Shown in pieces: positions 36,349 through 43,500 of a stretch of DNA of 53,055 nucleotides. This stretch comes from an uncultured Verrucomicrobiota bacterium (GTDB taxonomy: Bacteria > Verrucomicrobiota > Verrucomicrobiia > Opitutales > Seribacteraceae). The translations under genes were made by a program, and so were the position numbers. The notes under the pieces are model-generated. The model worked only from the letters and a program-made list of their open reading frames with translations. It made no database searches and was not told where the DNA came from. Within the stretch, counting starts at the first letter, position 1; each line of letters opens with the position of its first letter. The DNA lies in contig CACMBV010000015.1 in the NCBI GenBank assembly GCA_902612125.1, positions 1 through 53,055 of the forward strand. Reading direction: 5' to 3'.

Positions 36349-37128
36349 ATGGCAGTTGATATTCACTCCTCTGCTATTGTTGACCCTCGGGCAGTCCTCG
36401 GTGAGAATGTCCTAATTGAAGCTTTCACAATTGTGGGTCCCAAAGCTAAGATTGGGGATGATTCAATTTTGCGTCATCATAGTACGGTGGATGGCGATGT
36501 TGAAATGGGGTCGAATAATGAGGTATTTCCTTATGCTATGATTGGTGGACTTTCCCATGATCTCAAGTATGAAGGAGGTATCCCCAAGCTTAAAATAGGA
36601 TCAAACAATGTATTTCGCGAGTATGTGACTGCCCATGTTGCCACAAACGAAAACGATTCCACTATAATTGGCTCAGATAATTTCTTTTTAGCTTACAGTC
36701 ATGTGGCCCATGATTGCATCGTGGGCAACCACTTGGTCATGAGTAGTCATTCCGCCCTCGGCGGGCATGTTGAAGTTCAAGATCATGTTAATATGGGATG
36801 GGGAGCAGGGGTGCATCAGTTTTGCAAAATAGGCAGACATGCCATGATTTCCGCTTGTTCAAAGCTGGTGCAGGATGTCCCTCCATTTATGCTAGCTGAC
36901 GGTTCCCCTGCAGAAGTGCGCTCGATTAACAAGGTTGGTATGGAACGATACGGTTTTTCTCCCGACAGGATTGAGGAAGTGAGAATGATTTTTAAAACCC
37001 TTTATAAATCCAACCTTAATAGATCCCAAGCGATTGAAAAACTGAAAGGTTCAAATGAAATAAAGGAAAAATCTCTAATTCTCGAATTCATCGACTTTAT
37101 CTCTACTAGCGACAGGGGGATAGCCTAA
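36349..37128 (+). CDS. lpxA: Acyl-ACP-UDP-N-acetylglucosamine O-acyltransferase
   Basis: LpxA performs the first step of lipid A synthesis, transferring a 3-hydroxyacyl chain to UDP-GlcNAc. ATG 36349, two bases after the lpxC-fabZ stop, begins MAVDIHSSAIVDPRAVLGEN; an upstream ATG would lie inside the fusion gene. The 259 residues show the hexapeptide repeats of a left-handed beta helix (VLIEAFTIVGPKAKIGDDSI), the loop ATNENDSTIIGSDNFFLAYS and the catalytic-His segment YSHVAHDCIVGNHLVMSSHS, then GAGVHQFCKIGRHAMISACS and a helical C-terminus. The stop overlaps the stop of the convergent DUF971 gene (shared CTAA). Confidence 0.97.
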   Translation: MAVDIHSSAIVDPRAVLGENVLIEAFTIVGPKAKIGDDSILRHHSTVDGDVEMGSNNEVFPYAMIGGLSHDLKYEGGIPKLKIGSNNVFREYVTAHVATNENDSTIIGSDNFFLAYSHVAHDCIVGNHLVMSSHSALGGHVEVQDHVNMGWGAGVHQFCKIGRHAMISACSKLVQDVPPFMLADGSPAEVRSINKVGMERYGFSPDRIEEVRMIFKTLYKSNLNRSQAIEKLKGSNEIKEKSLILEFIDFISTSDRGIA

Positions 37129-37442
37129 TTTTGGGACTCAGGATTTTGGCTCAATTCATCAAGCAATTTCCAGTTATAGATACCCGTTGAGTGTCCATCT
37201 GAAAAATGCAGACGAATGGCATAATTTCCGACTTTTACGAAGGTGCTGACTCGAATTTTCTCTTTGGGCAAAGGGAGTGTACGCCTCGAGAGATTTCCAA
37301 AGACATCGGATTCTCCTTTATTTTCTGCACTTGGTGAGTGCACACGCAGGGTCTTGGCATCGATAAATGCTTCAGATCCATTCTGCCATTGAATCGCCAG
37401 ATAATTACCGACTATTTCAATCTTATTGGGTGAAATAGTCAC
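37125..37442 (-). CDS. DUF971-domain protein
   Basis: The 105-residue protein corresponds to the small DUF971 domain (also the N-terminal domain of gamma-butyrobetaine hydroxylases). It begins with NKIEIVGNYLAIQWQNGSEA and includes GNYAIRLHFSDGHSTGIYNW then KLLDELSQ, the best-conserved end of the family. In many bacteria this domain is fused to, or adjacent to, Mrp-type ATPases, and here an mrp gene lies 860 bases away on the same strand. A link to iron-sulphur or metal handling is suggested by such context but not shown. It ends in a short polar tail. No signal peptide; cytoplasmic. Confidence 0.82.
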   Translation of the reverse strand: MTISPNKIEIVGNYLAIQWQNGSEAFIDAKTLRVHSPSAENKGESDVFGNLSRRTLPLPKEKIRVSTFVKVGNYAIRLHFSDGHSTGIYNWKLLDELSQNPESQN

Positions 37443-37463
37443 AAAGCTGAAGCTGAAGAAAGA

Positions 37464-38021
37464 TCAAACAAATGAATCCAAGCTATGTCCGGCGGAAGGT
37501 GGGTTGGAGGGATGAGAACCAGTCTGATAATACGGATCCAAGACCTCATTTTGAAAAGACCTGCTTGGATCCTCAGCTAATTCAGCCGATTTATTAAATT
37601 CCTTCATCTCTTCGCGAATCATTTTCTCCTGAAGATCTTTTTCTTCTAGCTCTCGATCTAAGCTTCTTTCATCCCAGTAACGATCATTGTGAAATTGACT
37701 GGGACCCGGTTCATCAGGTAACGCACTTGGTTTTACTGTCTCCCAATCAGGTTCTCGAGTGCAATCAATTCCTGCATCATCGATGTTATCAACACTTTCT
37801 GGAGGTTCTCCTGGCTGTTGACATATAGGGTCCTTAGGGTTTTGTTCCGATAACATTCCCGAAAGATCATAGGCTTCTGGAAGTTTGGTTACCCGGTTCA
37901 AAGAATCTTGACCGATCTCGGGAACTTCTACATCCGAATGATCCTCGTTTCTGAGTTGTGCTTCTCTTCTCGTATTCTCGGATAAGTTTCCGATGCTATC
38001 GTTGTTTTGAACTTCCATCAA
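37464..38021 (-). CDS. Acidic, probably disordered protein of unknown function
   Basis: I do not recognise this 185-residue protein. It is acidic and poor in hydrophobic residues, rich in Glu, Asp, Pro, Ser and Asn, with one charged helix-forming stretch (RSLDRELEEKDLQEKMIREE). This suggests an unstructured linker or chaperone-like protein. There are no membrane segments or signal peptide. It lies 21 bases upstream of the DUF971 gene on the same strand, so the two are probably co-transcribed. The 106-base spacer ahead of it separates it from the divergent rpmG. The start could be MMEV at 38021 or the second Met. Being conserved or not cannot be judged here. Confidence 0.6.
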   Translation of the reverse strand: MMEVQNNDSIGNLSENTRREAQLRNEDHSDVEVPEIGQDSLNRVTKLPEAYDLSGMLSEQNPKDPICQQPGEPPESVDNIDDAGIDCTREPDWETVKPSALPDEPGPSQFHNDRYWDERSLDRELEEKDLQEKMIREEMKEFNKSAELAEDPSRSFQNEVLDPYYQTGSHPSNPPSAGHSLDSFV

Positions 38022-38127
38022 TTCACTATGTGAAAGAAAATAAAACTATGCAAATTGAAATCAACCGTTTAAGGAATGATTCTTCTTTGTAATTGCATCT
38101 AGGTAAAAAATTTGCATTCTGTAATCC

Positions 38128-38298
38128 ATGTCTAGAGAAACTGTTATTTTGGAATGTACTGAAGCGCGGAAAGAAGGGAAACCGCCTTCTCGCTACATGT
38201 CCACACGGAATAAGAAATTACAGACAGATCCGGTTGAAAAAAAGAAGTACAACCGTTTCCTCAAAAAGCATACCCTTCACCGCGAAATCAAGAGCTGA
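38128..38298 (+). CDS. rpmG: 50S ribosomal protein L33 (cysteine-poor form)
   Basis: The 56-residue frame reads [20 protein letters not shown] then [20 protein letters not shown] and [16 protein letters not shown], matching L33, a small protein of the large ribosomal subunit. The N-terminal strand TVILECTEA and the C-terminal [10 protein letters not shown] are diagnostic. The usual zinc Cys pairs are absent (only one Cys remains), so it is a zinc-independent version. It lies between the acidic protein gene (divergent) and mrp (convergent, one base between the stops). No other ribosomal protein gene is near. Confidence 0.92.
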   Translation: MSRETVILECTEARKEGKPPSRYMSTRNKKLQTDPVEKKKYNRFLKKHTLHREIKS

Positions 38299-38299
38299 T

Positions 38300-39349
38300 T
38301 TATTCGATTTCCTCCATTAGTTTGGATGCGATTTCTTTGAACGCTAGACTCGCACCACAATTTGCGTGCGAAATGACCACGGGAATTCCGTGATCTCCGC
38401 CCTCGCGAACATTTGGATCAAGGGGTACCTGGCCAAGAAGCCTAACATTCAAATCTTGTGATGTTTTTTCACCTCCACCCCGTCCGAAAATAAAATTCTT
38501 CTCACCATTTTCGGGGTTTTCCAGAAAACTCATATTTTCGACCACCCCAAGGATGGGTACATTGACTTTTTCAAACATTCTTGCTCCCCTTCGGGCAACA
38601 TCCACTGCGGCCTTCTGGGGTGTAGTCACAATGACCGTACCATCGAGGGGAAGAGTTTGAGCAAGGGACAGTTGGGCATCGCCAGTTCCGGGAGGAAGAT
38701 CGATAAGAAGATAATCAAGTTCTCCCCATTCGACATTATTGGCAAACTGTTGAATTGTTTTCATGACCATAGGACCGCGCCAAACGACCGGTGATTCTTC
38801 GTCAATAAGCAGGCCCATGGACATTAATTTAATTCCAAAACTTTCATTGGGGGCCAAAATATTTTCGTCAATTAGTTGGGGTCTTTCCGTAGAACCAAGA
38901 AGCAAGGGGACGGAAGGTCCGTATACATCACAGTCCATCAAGCCTATTTTGAGGGGGGTTGGCAATGTTTCTCCCAACCGGGATAGGGTGCAAGCCAGAT
39001 TAACAGCAAGGGTAGACTTACCGACTCCTCCCTTCCCACTGGCAATGGCAATGATTTTATCAATGCCAGAGATTCTATTTTCATCCGAACTGGTGGGAAA
39101 TGAGGCTTCCTTCTTTACGGTAATGCCTACATCAGTTTGGACTATCTCTTCATATTGACCAAGCGCTTCTTCTATTTGTTTTTTTAATTGCAGGGGAAGT
39201 TGAGGTTCTGAACTCGTTAAATTTATTTTCACAAGAGCTTTTCCATCCTCAAATTCAGCCTCATTCACCAACCCAAAAGAAACAATGTCACGAGAAAAAC
39301 CCGGGTAATTTACCTTTTTTAAAATTTCTAATATTTTTTCTGAGTTCAT
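38300..39349 (-). CDS. mrp: Mrp/NBP35-family P-loop ATPase
   Basis: Mrp proteins are P-loop ATPases thought to carry or insert iron-sulphur clusters. The 349-residue protein has an N-terminal DUF59-like domain (residues 1-75: EILKKVNYPGFSRDIVSFGL) and the deviant Walker A loop ASGKGGVGKSTLAVNLA near residues 103-119, then GLMDCDVYGPSVPLLLG, DYLLIDLPPGTGDAQLSLAQ and VVTTPQKAAVDVARRG. The usual CxxC after VENMS, which holds the bridging cluster, is missing: the chain reads VENMSFLENPENGEKNFIFG at about residues 270-289. Iron-sulphur carrying is therefore doubtful for this copy. It is divergent from the TolB-like gene with a 131-base spacer. Confidence 0.93.
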   Translation of the reverse strand: MNSEKILEILKKVNYPGFSRDIVSFGLVNEAEFEDGKALVKINLTSSEPQLPLQLKKQIEEALGQYEEIVQTDVGITVKKEASFPTSSDENRISGIDKIIAIASGKGGVGKSTLAVNLACTLSRLGETLPTPLKIGLMDCDVYGPSVPLLLGSTERPQLIDENILAPNESFGIKLMSMGLLIDEESPVVWRGPMVMKTIQQFANNVEWGELDYLLIDLPPGTGDAQLSLAQTLPLDGTVIVTTPQKAAVDVARRGARMFEKVNVPILGVVENMSFLENPENGEKNFIFGRGGGEKTSQDLNVRLLGQVPLDPNVREGGDHGIPVVISHANCGASLAFKEIASKLMEEIE

Positions 39350-39480
39350 GGAGTGGGGAGAAAAAACTGGAATAGGAATAACTTATTAAAAAAAAGTCTG
39401 TTTTTATATTTAATTCAATTTTTAGCAAAGGAATAAGATTTTCGCTTGCTACAAAGACTTCAATCTAGATGTTCTGAATT

Positions 39481-40737
39481 ATGGTGGGAATAAAATTCAA
39501 TTTCGATTTTCAAGCAATTTCACTCGTTGAGGTAACCCTCATTCTTTTATTGCATATGGCTTTTCTTCCGGGTCCTCTTGTTGGCCAAGGAAATGCACCC
39601 ATAGTTCTTGGCTCTATTGAAAGTGAATTAGAAAAGAAACAGGTTCCGGTTGATCTCGGTAACACTCCTCCAATGATTTCTTCCATAGTGGGCAAAGCTA
39701 TTAAGATTCATGGCGGTCTCCGTATGACATCACCTGGAGAAAGTCGGTTTTCCGCAACTTTTATGTCTAAGGGACAGACATTAATTGAGGTTTCCATTGC
39801 TTCGAAATTCTCCAAAAAAATAACTTCCAGTTACAGTTGCGATGAGGCCAATATTAATCTTTCAATCGCCAAAGCTTGTGATCAGTTAGTCCGCGAAGTT
39901 CTTGGGGTTCCTGGTTTTTTTGGAGGAAAACTTTGTTTTCTTTCCAATCTTTCTGGAAAAAAAGAGATTTTTGTTTCCGATGCCCTAATGACCACAGCCC
40001 GTCCCCAAACTTCATTCGGTAAAATAACATTTAATCCGAGCTGGGATAACCAAGGGCAGGGAATTTTTTTTACCAGTAATCGCCAAATCTTTAATAATGT
40101 TTTTTATTTAAACCTGAAAAACCGAAAATTATCGACCGTAGCTAACTATCGGGGAAGCAACCTGCGGGCTGTGCAAAATCCCCGATCAAATCAGGTTGCC
40201 TTCATCTTATCAACCTCGGGAAATCCGGAAATCTGGTTGGCTTCCTCCCCCACTTCGAAACCAAGCCGTCTCACTCGAAACCGGAGTAACGAATCAGGAC
40301 CGTCGTGGTCTTCAGATGGTAGGAGACTGTTGGTCACCTCGGATAATCGCGGGAAACCTCAGATTTATGAAGTTTCAGTATCTAGCGGCAAATTAACTCG
40401 TATTCCCACCAATATAAGTTCCCATTGCACCGAGCCCACCTGGAATCCCCGTCAAACCACAAAATTTGCTTTTACTGCCGCTGTGGGAGGAGGATTTCAG
40501 GTCTGCGAGTATGATTTTTCTTCCCGACAAACTAGAATTTTAACCAAAGGCATACGCCACAGCATACAGCCGTGCTGGGCGAGTGATGGCAGACACCTCT
40601 ATTTTACCGAAAGATCCACATCTGGGAGCACCAGAATTATGATTTTAGATACCGAACTTGAAGGTGCTATTCCGGTGGCCCTCCATGGTGCAACTTTTGG
40701 CAACTGCTCACAGGTAAGTTTTTATTACCCGAATTGA
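39481..40737 (+). CDS. TolB-like beta-propeller protein
   Basis: The 418-residue protein has a hydrophobic N-terminal region consistent with a signal peptide (EVTLILLLHMAFLPGPLVGQ), a small alpha/beta N-domain to about residue 145, and then a beta-propeller of PD40/TolB repeats: GKLCFLSNLSGKKEIFVSDA, GIFFTSNRQIFNNVFYLNL, AFILSTSGNPEIWLASSPTS, SGPSWSSDGRRLLVTSDNRG and QPCWASDGRHLYFTERSTSG. This is the layout of TolB, the periplasmic partner of Pal that helps keep the outer membrane intact. No tolA, tolQ/R or pal gene is in the window, so the Tol role is by similarity only. Start ATG 39481. It overlaps the next gene's longest frame and heads a five-gene run. Confidence 0.85.
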   Translation: MVGIKFNFDFQAISLVEVTLILLLHMAFLPGPLVGQGNAPIVLGSIESELEKKQVPVDLGNTPPMISSIVGKAIKIHGGLRMTSPGESRFSATFMSKGQTLIEVSIASKFSKKITSSYSCDEANINLSIAKACDQLVREVLGVPGFFGGKLCFLSNLSGKKEIFVSDALMTTARPQTSFGKITFNPSWDNQGQGIFFTSNRQIFNNVFYLNLKNRKLSTVANYRGSNLRAVQNPRSNQVAFILSTSGNPEIWLASSPTSKPSRLTRNRSNESGPSWSSDGRRLLVTSDNRGKPQIYEVSVSSGKLTRIPTNISSHCTEPTWNPRQTTKFAFTAAVGGGFQVCEYDFSSRQTRILTKGIRHSIQPCWASDGRHLYFTERSTSGSTRIMILDTELEGAIPVALHGATFGNCSQVSFYYPN

Positions 40738-40787
40738 TTAATATTGTGCTCGCTCCAAGGAACGGGCTAAATACATTCCAATTGTTC

Positions 40788-41714
40788 ATGTTGAAGGTCA
40801 ATTTCTTACTTATATTCCTTTCCACTTCACTATTTGGAAAACCTGTCAAAATTGACTTGGCTAATGATTATTCCGTTACCGGGCAGCTGGTAAAATCAAA
40901 CCTTACAGAAGTGTTTGTAGACTTGGGATACGACATCATTAAAATTCCCAAAACGGCTATTTTCCGAATGGTTGAGCAGCAAGGGAGGCAAACTATTGAA
41001 AAGCCACTTTTTCAAAATGAGCTTTTTGTTGCTTCTCATGGTAAAAGAAAGTTATCTTCCCTGAATAATCTTGTGGATGAACTGGGGGAGGCTGTTGTTT
41101 TAATCAGAACTCCTATTGGTTTGGGTTCAGGTTTTCTCATTCACCCAGATGGATATGTCGTGACTAACGATCATGTGGTGGCTGGGGAGCGACAAATTTC
41201 GGTCACGCAATTTAAGGGTAGTCAAACGGAACTGGCGAAAAGGAATTATGATAATGTGAAAATAGTGGCCACGGGTGGTAATCTGGATCTTGCCCTGCTC
41301 AAGATTGAGGAACAGGAAAAAGACTTGAAGTTTCCTTTCGTCGTCCTTGGCAATTCGCCAGATCTTAAACAGGGTCAGAGGGTATTTGCAATTGGTAGCC
41401 CTCTTGGGTTGGAGAGGAGCGTTTCCGAGGGAATCGTCAGTCTGCGAAATCGGATTATCTCAGATCGTCTACATATTCAGACAACGGCGGAAATTAGTCC
41501 CGGAAATTCAGGTGGCCCCCTTTTTAATTATAAGGGAGAGGTGGTCGGGGTAAATAACATGAAAGTGGTGACTCAGGGAGCAGAAGGACTAGGCTTTTCG
41601 ATTCCGGTGGATTCCCTGAAGATGTTTCTAATGAATCGAGATGCCTATGCGTTTGACCCTCGTAATCCCAACGCTGGGTTTCGCTACGTCACTCCACCCA
41701 GCCAAGCAAACTAA
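40788..41714 (+). CDS. Trypsin-like serine protease (HtrA-like, no PDZ)
   Basis: ATG 40788 gives a clean signal peptide (MLKVNFLLIFLSTSLFG); an upstream TTG overlapping the tolB-like stop would spoil it. After a small N-terminal beta domain (residues about 18-80), the chymotrypsin fold shows the catalytic triad: His in VVTNDHVVAG near residue 129, Asp in GGNLDLALLKI near 168 and Ser in SPGNSGGPLF near 239, with GLGSGFLIHPDGYVVTNDHV ahead. These are the DegP/HtrA-type motifs, but no PDZ domain follows, and the C-terminus ends about 50 residues after the Ser region. It is predicted to act in the periplasm as a quality-control protease. It follows the TolB-like gene closely and is 19 bases ahead of the next one. 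Confidence 0.92.
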   Translation: MLKVNFLLIFLSTSLFGKPVKIDLANDYSVTGQLVKSNLTEVFVDLGYDIIKIPKTAIFRMVEQQGRQTIEKPLFQNELFVASHGKRKLSSLNNLVDELGEAVVLIRTPIGLGSGFLIHPDGYVVTNDHVVAGERQISVTQFKGSQTELAKRNYDNVKIVATGGNLDLALLKIEEQEKDLKFPFVVLGNSPDLKQGQRVFAIGSPLGLERSVSEGIVSLRNRIISDRLHIQTTAEISPGNSGGPLFNYKGEVVGVNNMKVVTQGAEGLGFSIPVDSLKMFLMNRDAYAFDPRNPNAGFRYVTPPSQAN

Positions 41715-41733
41715 TCTCCAGAACTCCCTCACC

Positions 41734-43500
41734 ATGAATCCATTTTTTTCTGTACCGTTTTTTTGCATTCTTTTTTCAATAACTATTTTTGCAGACAAAG
41801 AATCCCTGATTTCATTTCTACCTGAAGATACATTTATGGTGCTTGAGGTGGACAACTGGGGAGAATTGCGGAAAGACCTTCAGGCTGGTCCTTTGGGTGA
41901 AATACAGAAGTTTCCTTTTTGGCAGAAAATAAGTGATAAGATCGAGAGTGAAATGCAACGAGGCCAGAATAAAAGATTCAAGTCAAGTTTGATTGAGGCA
42001 AAAGATTCTGTTTTTGACCCCCTTTTAGATTCAATAACAGGCAGGATGGTCTTGGGAGTTTCCAACTTAACCGTTCTTTTGGAACGTGAATCCATCAGGC
42101 TTGAGGATGGATCCACAGAGAGTGTGCAAAAAATGCCTTTTTTCGCCTTCATTTCAGAGTCATCGCTATCACAGAATGATTTTGCTGAAATTATCTCAAG
42201 TCTCGAAGATCTGGCTGAAAATACGGAGATTGAGGAAGAAAAAATCGGCAATATTTTTACCTATTGGATACTTCAGGAATCTCATCAGAATCGTAAGGAT
42301 TTCGATGCCAAAGAGGCAGGAGTATGTCTTGCACTGGAAAAAGGGAAACTCTTTATACTTACCGGAGGTGAGGCTAGGGTGGATTCCGTTATCAATAAAT
42401 CTTTCAAGGATGGTAAATCTCTAGAGGATAATATTTCCTTCAATGATTGCTTTGATGAGATTGAAAATGGGCAGGCCAGGATCTTTTTTAATTTCAAGGA
42501 TGGTATTCGTAAAATCATGGAGAGTGAGAGCAAAAAAACGAAAATTCCCCGCAATCCTTTCGGAATTGAAACCAATGGATTGATCAAGGGTATGGGGATG
42601 GATGGCTTGAACCATCTGGGTCTTCAAATAAATGCCAGATCAAAGGAATTTGAAATTGCCTCCTCTTTGGGATTGAATCACCGAAAAGGAATTCTTTCGT
42701 TCTTTACCCCAGTCAAAGGAAATCTGGAGAATCACGCATTCGTTTCCAAGGATGTTCTTACCGTTAGTAATGCAAGAAATGATATGGGCCAACTCTGGTC
42801 AAGGTTGGAAAATATACTTACGGAAATAAGCCCAGCCGTTCACTTGCTGGTCACTTCTCAAATTCAGGCGTTTGAAGACCAGTCTGAGGTTGCAGTCAGG
42901 ACGGATCTGCTGGGTTCCCTCGGTGATGAAGTGGTAAGCCTTTCTTATTCACATCATGATGACAACGAGTTGAAAGATCTATCATCTCCTTCCTCCACTA
43001 TCTACGCCATTCGCCTGCAGGATCCCAAACTTTTTGGCAGAACGATGCGTGCCATGGTTGATTCAGTTAGTAAAGGAAATGAACTGTTTGAAGAAACTGA
43101 GAATAAAGGGGTGACGATCCGTGCGTTGCGTGGCTTGAAGGGTGCAGGATTATCAATTGCCTATGCAATTGCAGATGATTGGCTGTTGATTTCATTGGGT
43201 AAGCTGAGATTTCTTAATCAAGTCATTAACCGGATGAATAATAGCCGGGGTTCGTTATGGGATAATTCTCTAGTAGTCAATGCAATGGAAGACTTTCCCC
43301 GGGACATACGGCAAGTGGATTATGTTGATTTCAGCAAAATGTTTTCCATTTTGGAAGTCATGCTGACTGCAATCCCCGAGGATCAATTCGATTTTCTCCC
43401 GGAAGATTTGGGAGAATTCCCATATTTCCTTTTAGGTTGGACCAAAGATTCGGATAATGGATTGATTTCGAAGGCAAAATTTTACCCTTTTTCTGAGTGA
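41734..43500 (+). CDS. Unknown exported protein of the TolB-like gene cluster
   Basis: The 588-residue protein begins at ATG 41734 with a signal peptide (MNPFFSVPFFCILFSITIFA); an earlier in-frame ATG lies within the protease gene. The mature part starts DKESLISFLPEDTFMVLEVD, followed by repeated segments in which short strands alternate with helices. Style and opening (LPEDTFMVLEVDNWGELRKD) resemble proteins described as DUF3352-like, but I cannot assign it with certainty. There are no membrane helices beyond the signal and no metal-binding motif. Its stop overlaps the next gene's GTG start (GTGA), showing translational coupling. The context suggests an envelope role. Confidence 0.78.
   Translation: MNPFFSVPFFCILFSITIFADKESLISFLPEDTFMVLEVDNWGELRKDLQAGPLGEIQKFPFWQKISDKIESEMQRGQNKRFKSSLIEAKDSVFDPLLDSITGRMVLGVSNLTVLLERESIRLEDGSTESVQKMPFFAFISESSLSQNDFAEIISSLEDLAENTEIEEEKIGNIFTYWILQESHQNRKDFDAKEAGVCLALEKGKLFILTGGEARVDSVINKSFKDGKSLEDNISFNDCFDEIENGQARIFFNFKDGIRKIMESESKKTKIPRNPFGIETNGLIKGMGMDGLNHLGLQINARSKEFEIASSLGLNHRKGILSFFTPVKGNLENHAFVSKDVLTVSNARNDMGQLWSRLENILTEISPAVHLLVTSQIQAFEDQSEVAVRTDLLGSLGDEVVSLSYSHHDDNELKDLSSPSSTIYAIRLQDPKLFGRTMRAMVDSVSKGNELFEETENKGVTIRALRGLKGAGLSIAYAIADDWLLISLGKLRFLNQVINRMNNSRGSLWDNSLVVNAMEDFPRDIRQVDYVDFSKMFSILEVMLTAIPEDQFDFLPEDLGEFPYFLLGWTKDSDNGLISKAKFYPFSE

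Noticed and set aside
38093..38320. Plus-strand 75-codon frame over rpmG
   Set aside because: Different frame from the clear L33 product, with no family pattern of its own.
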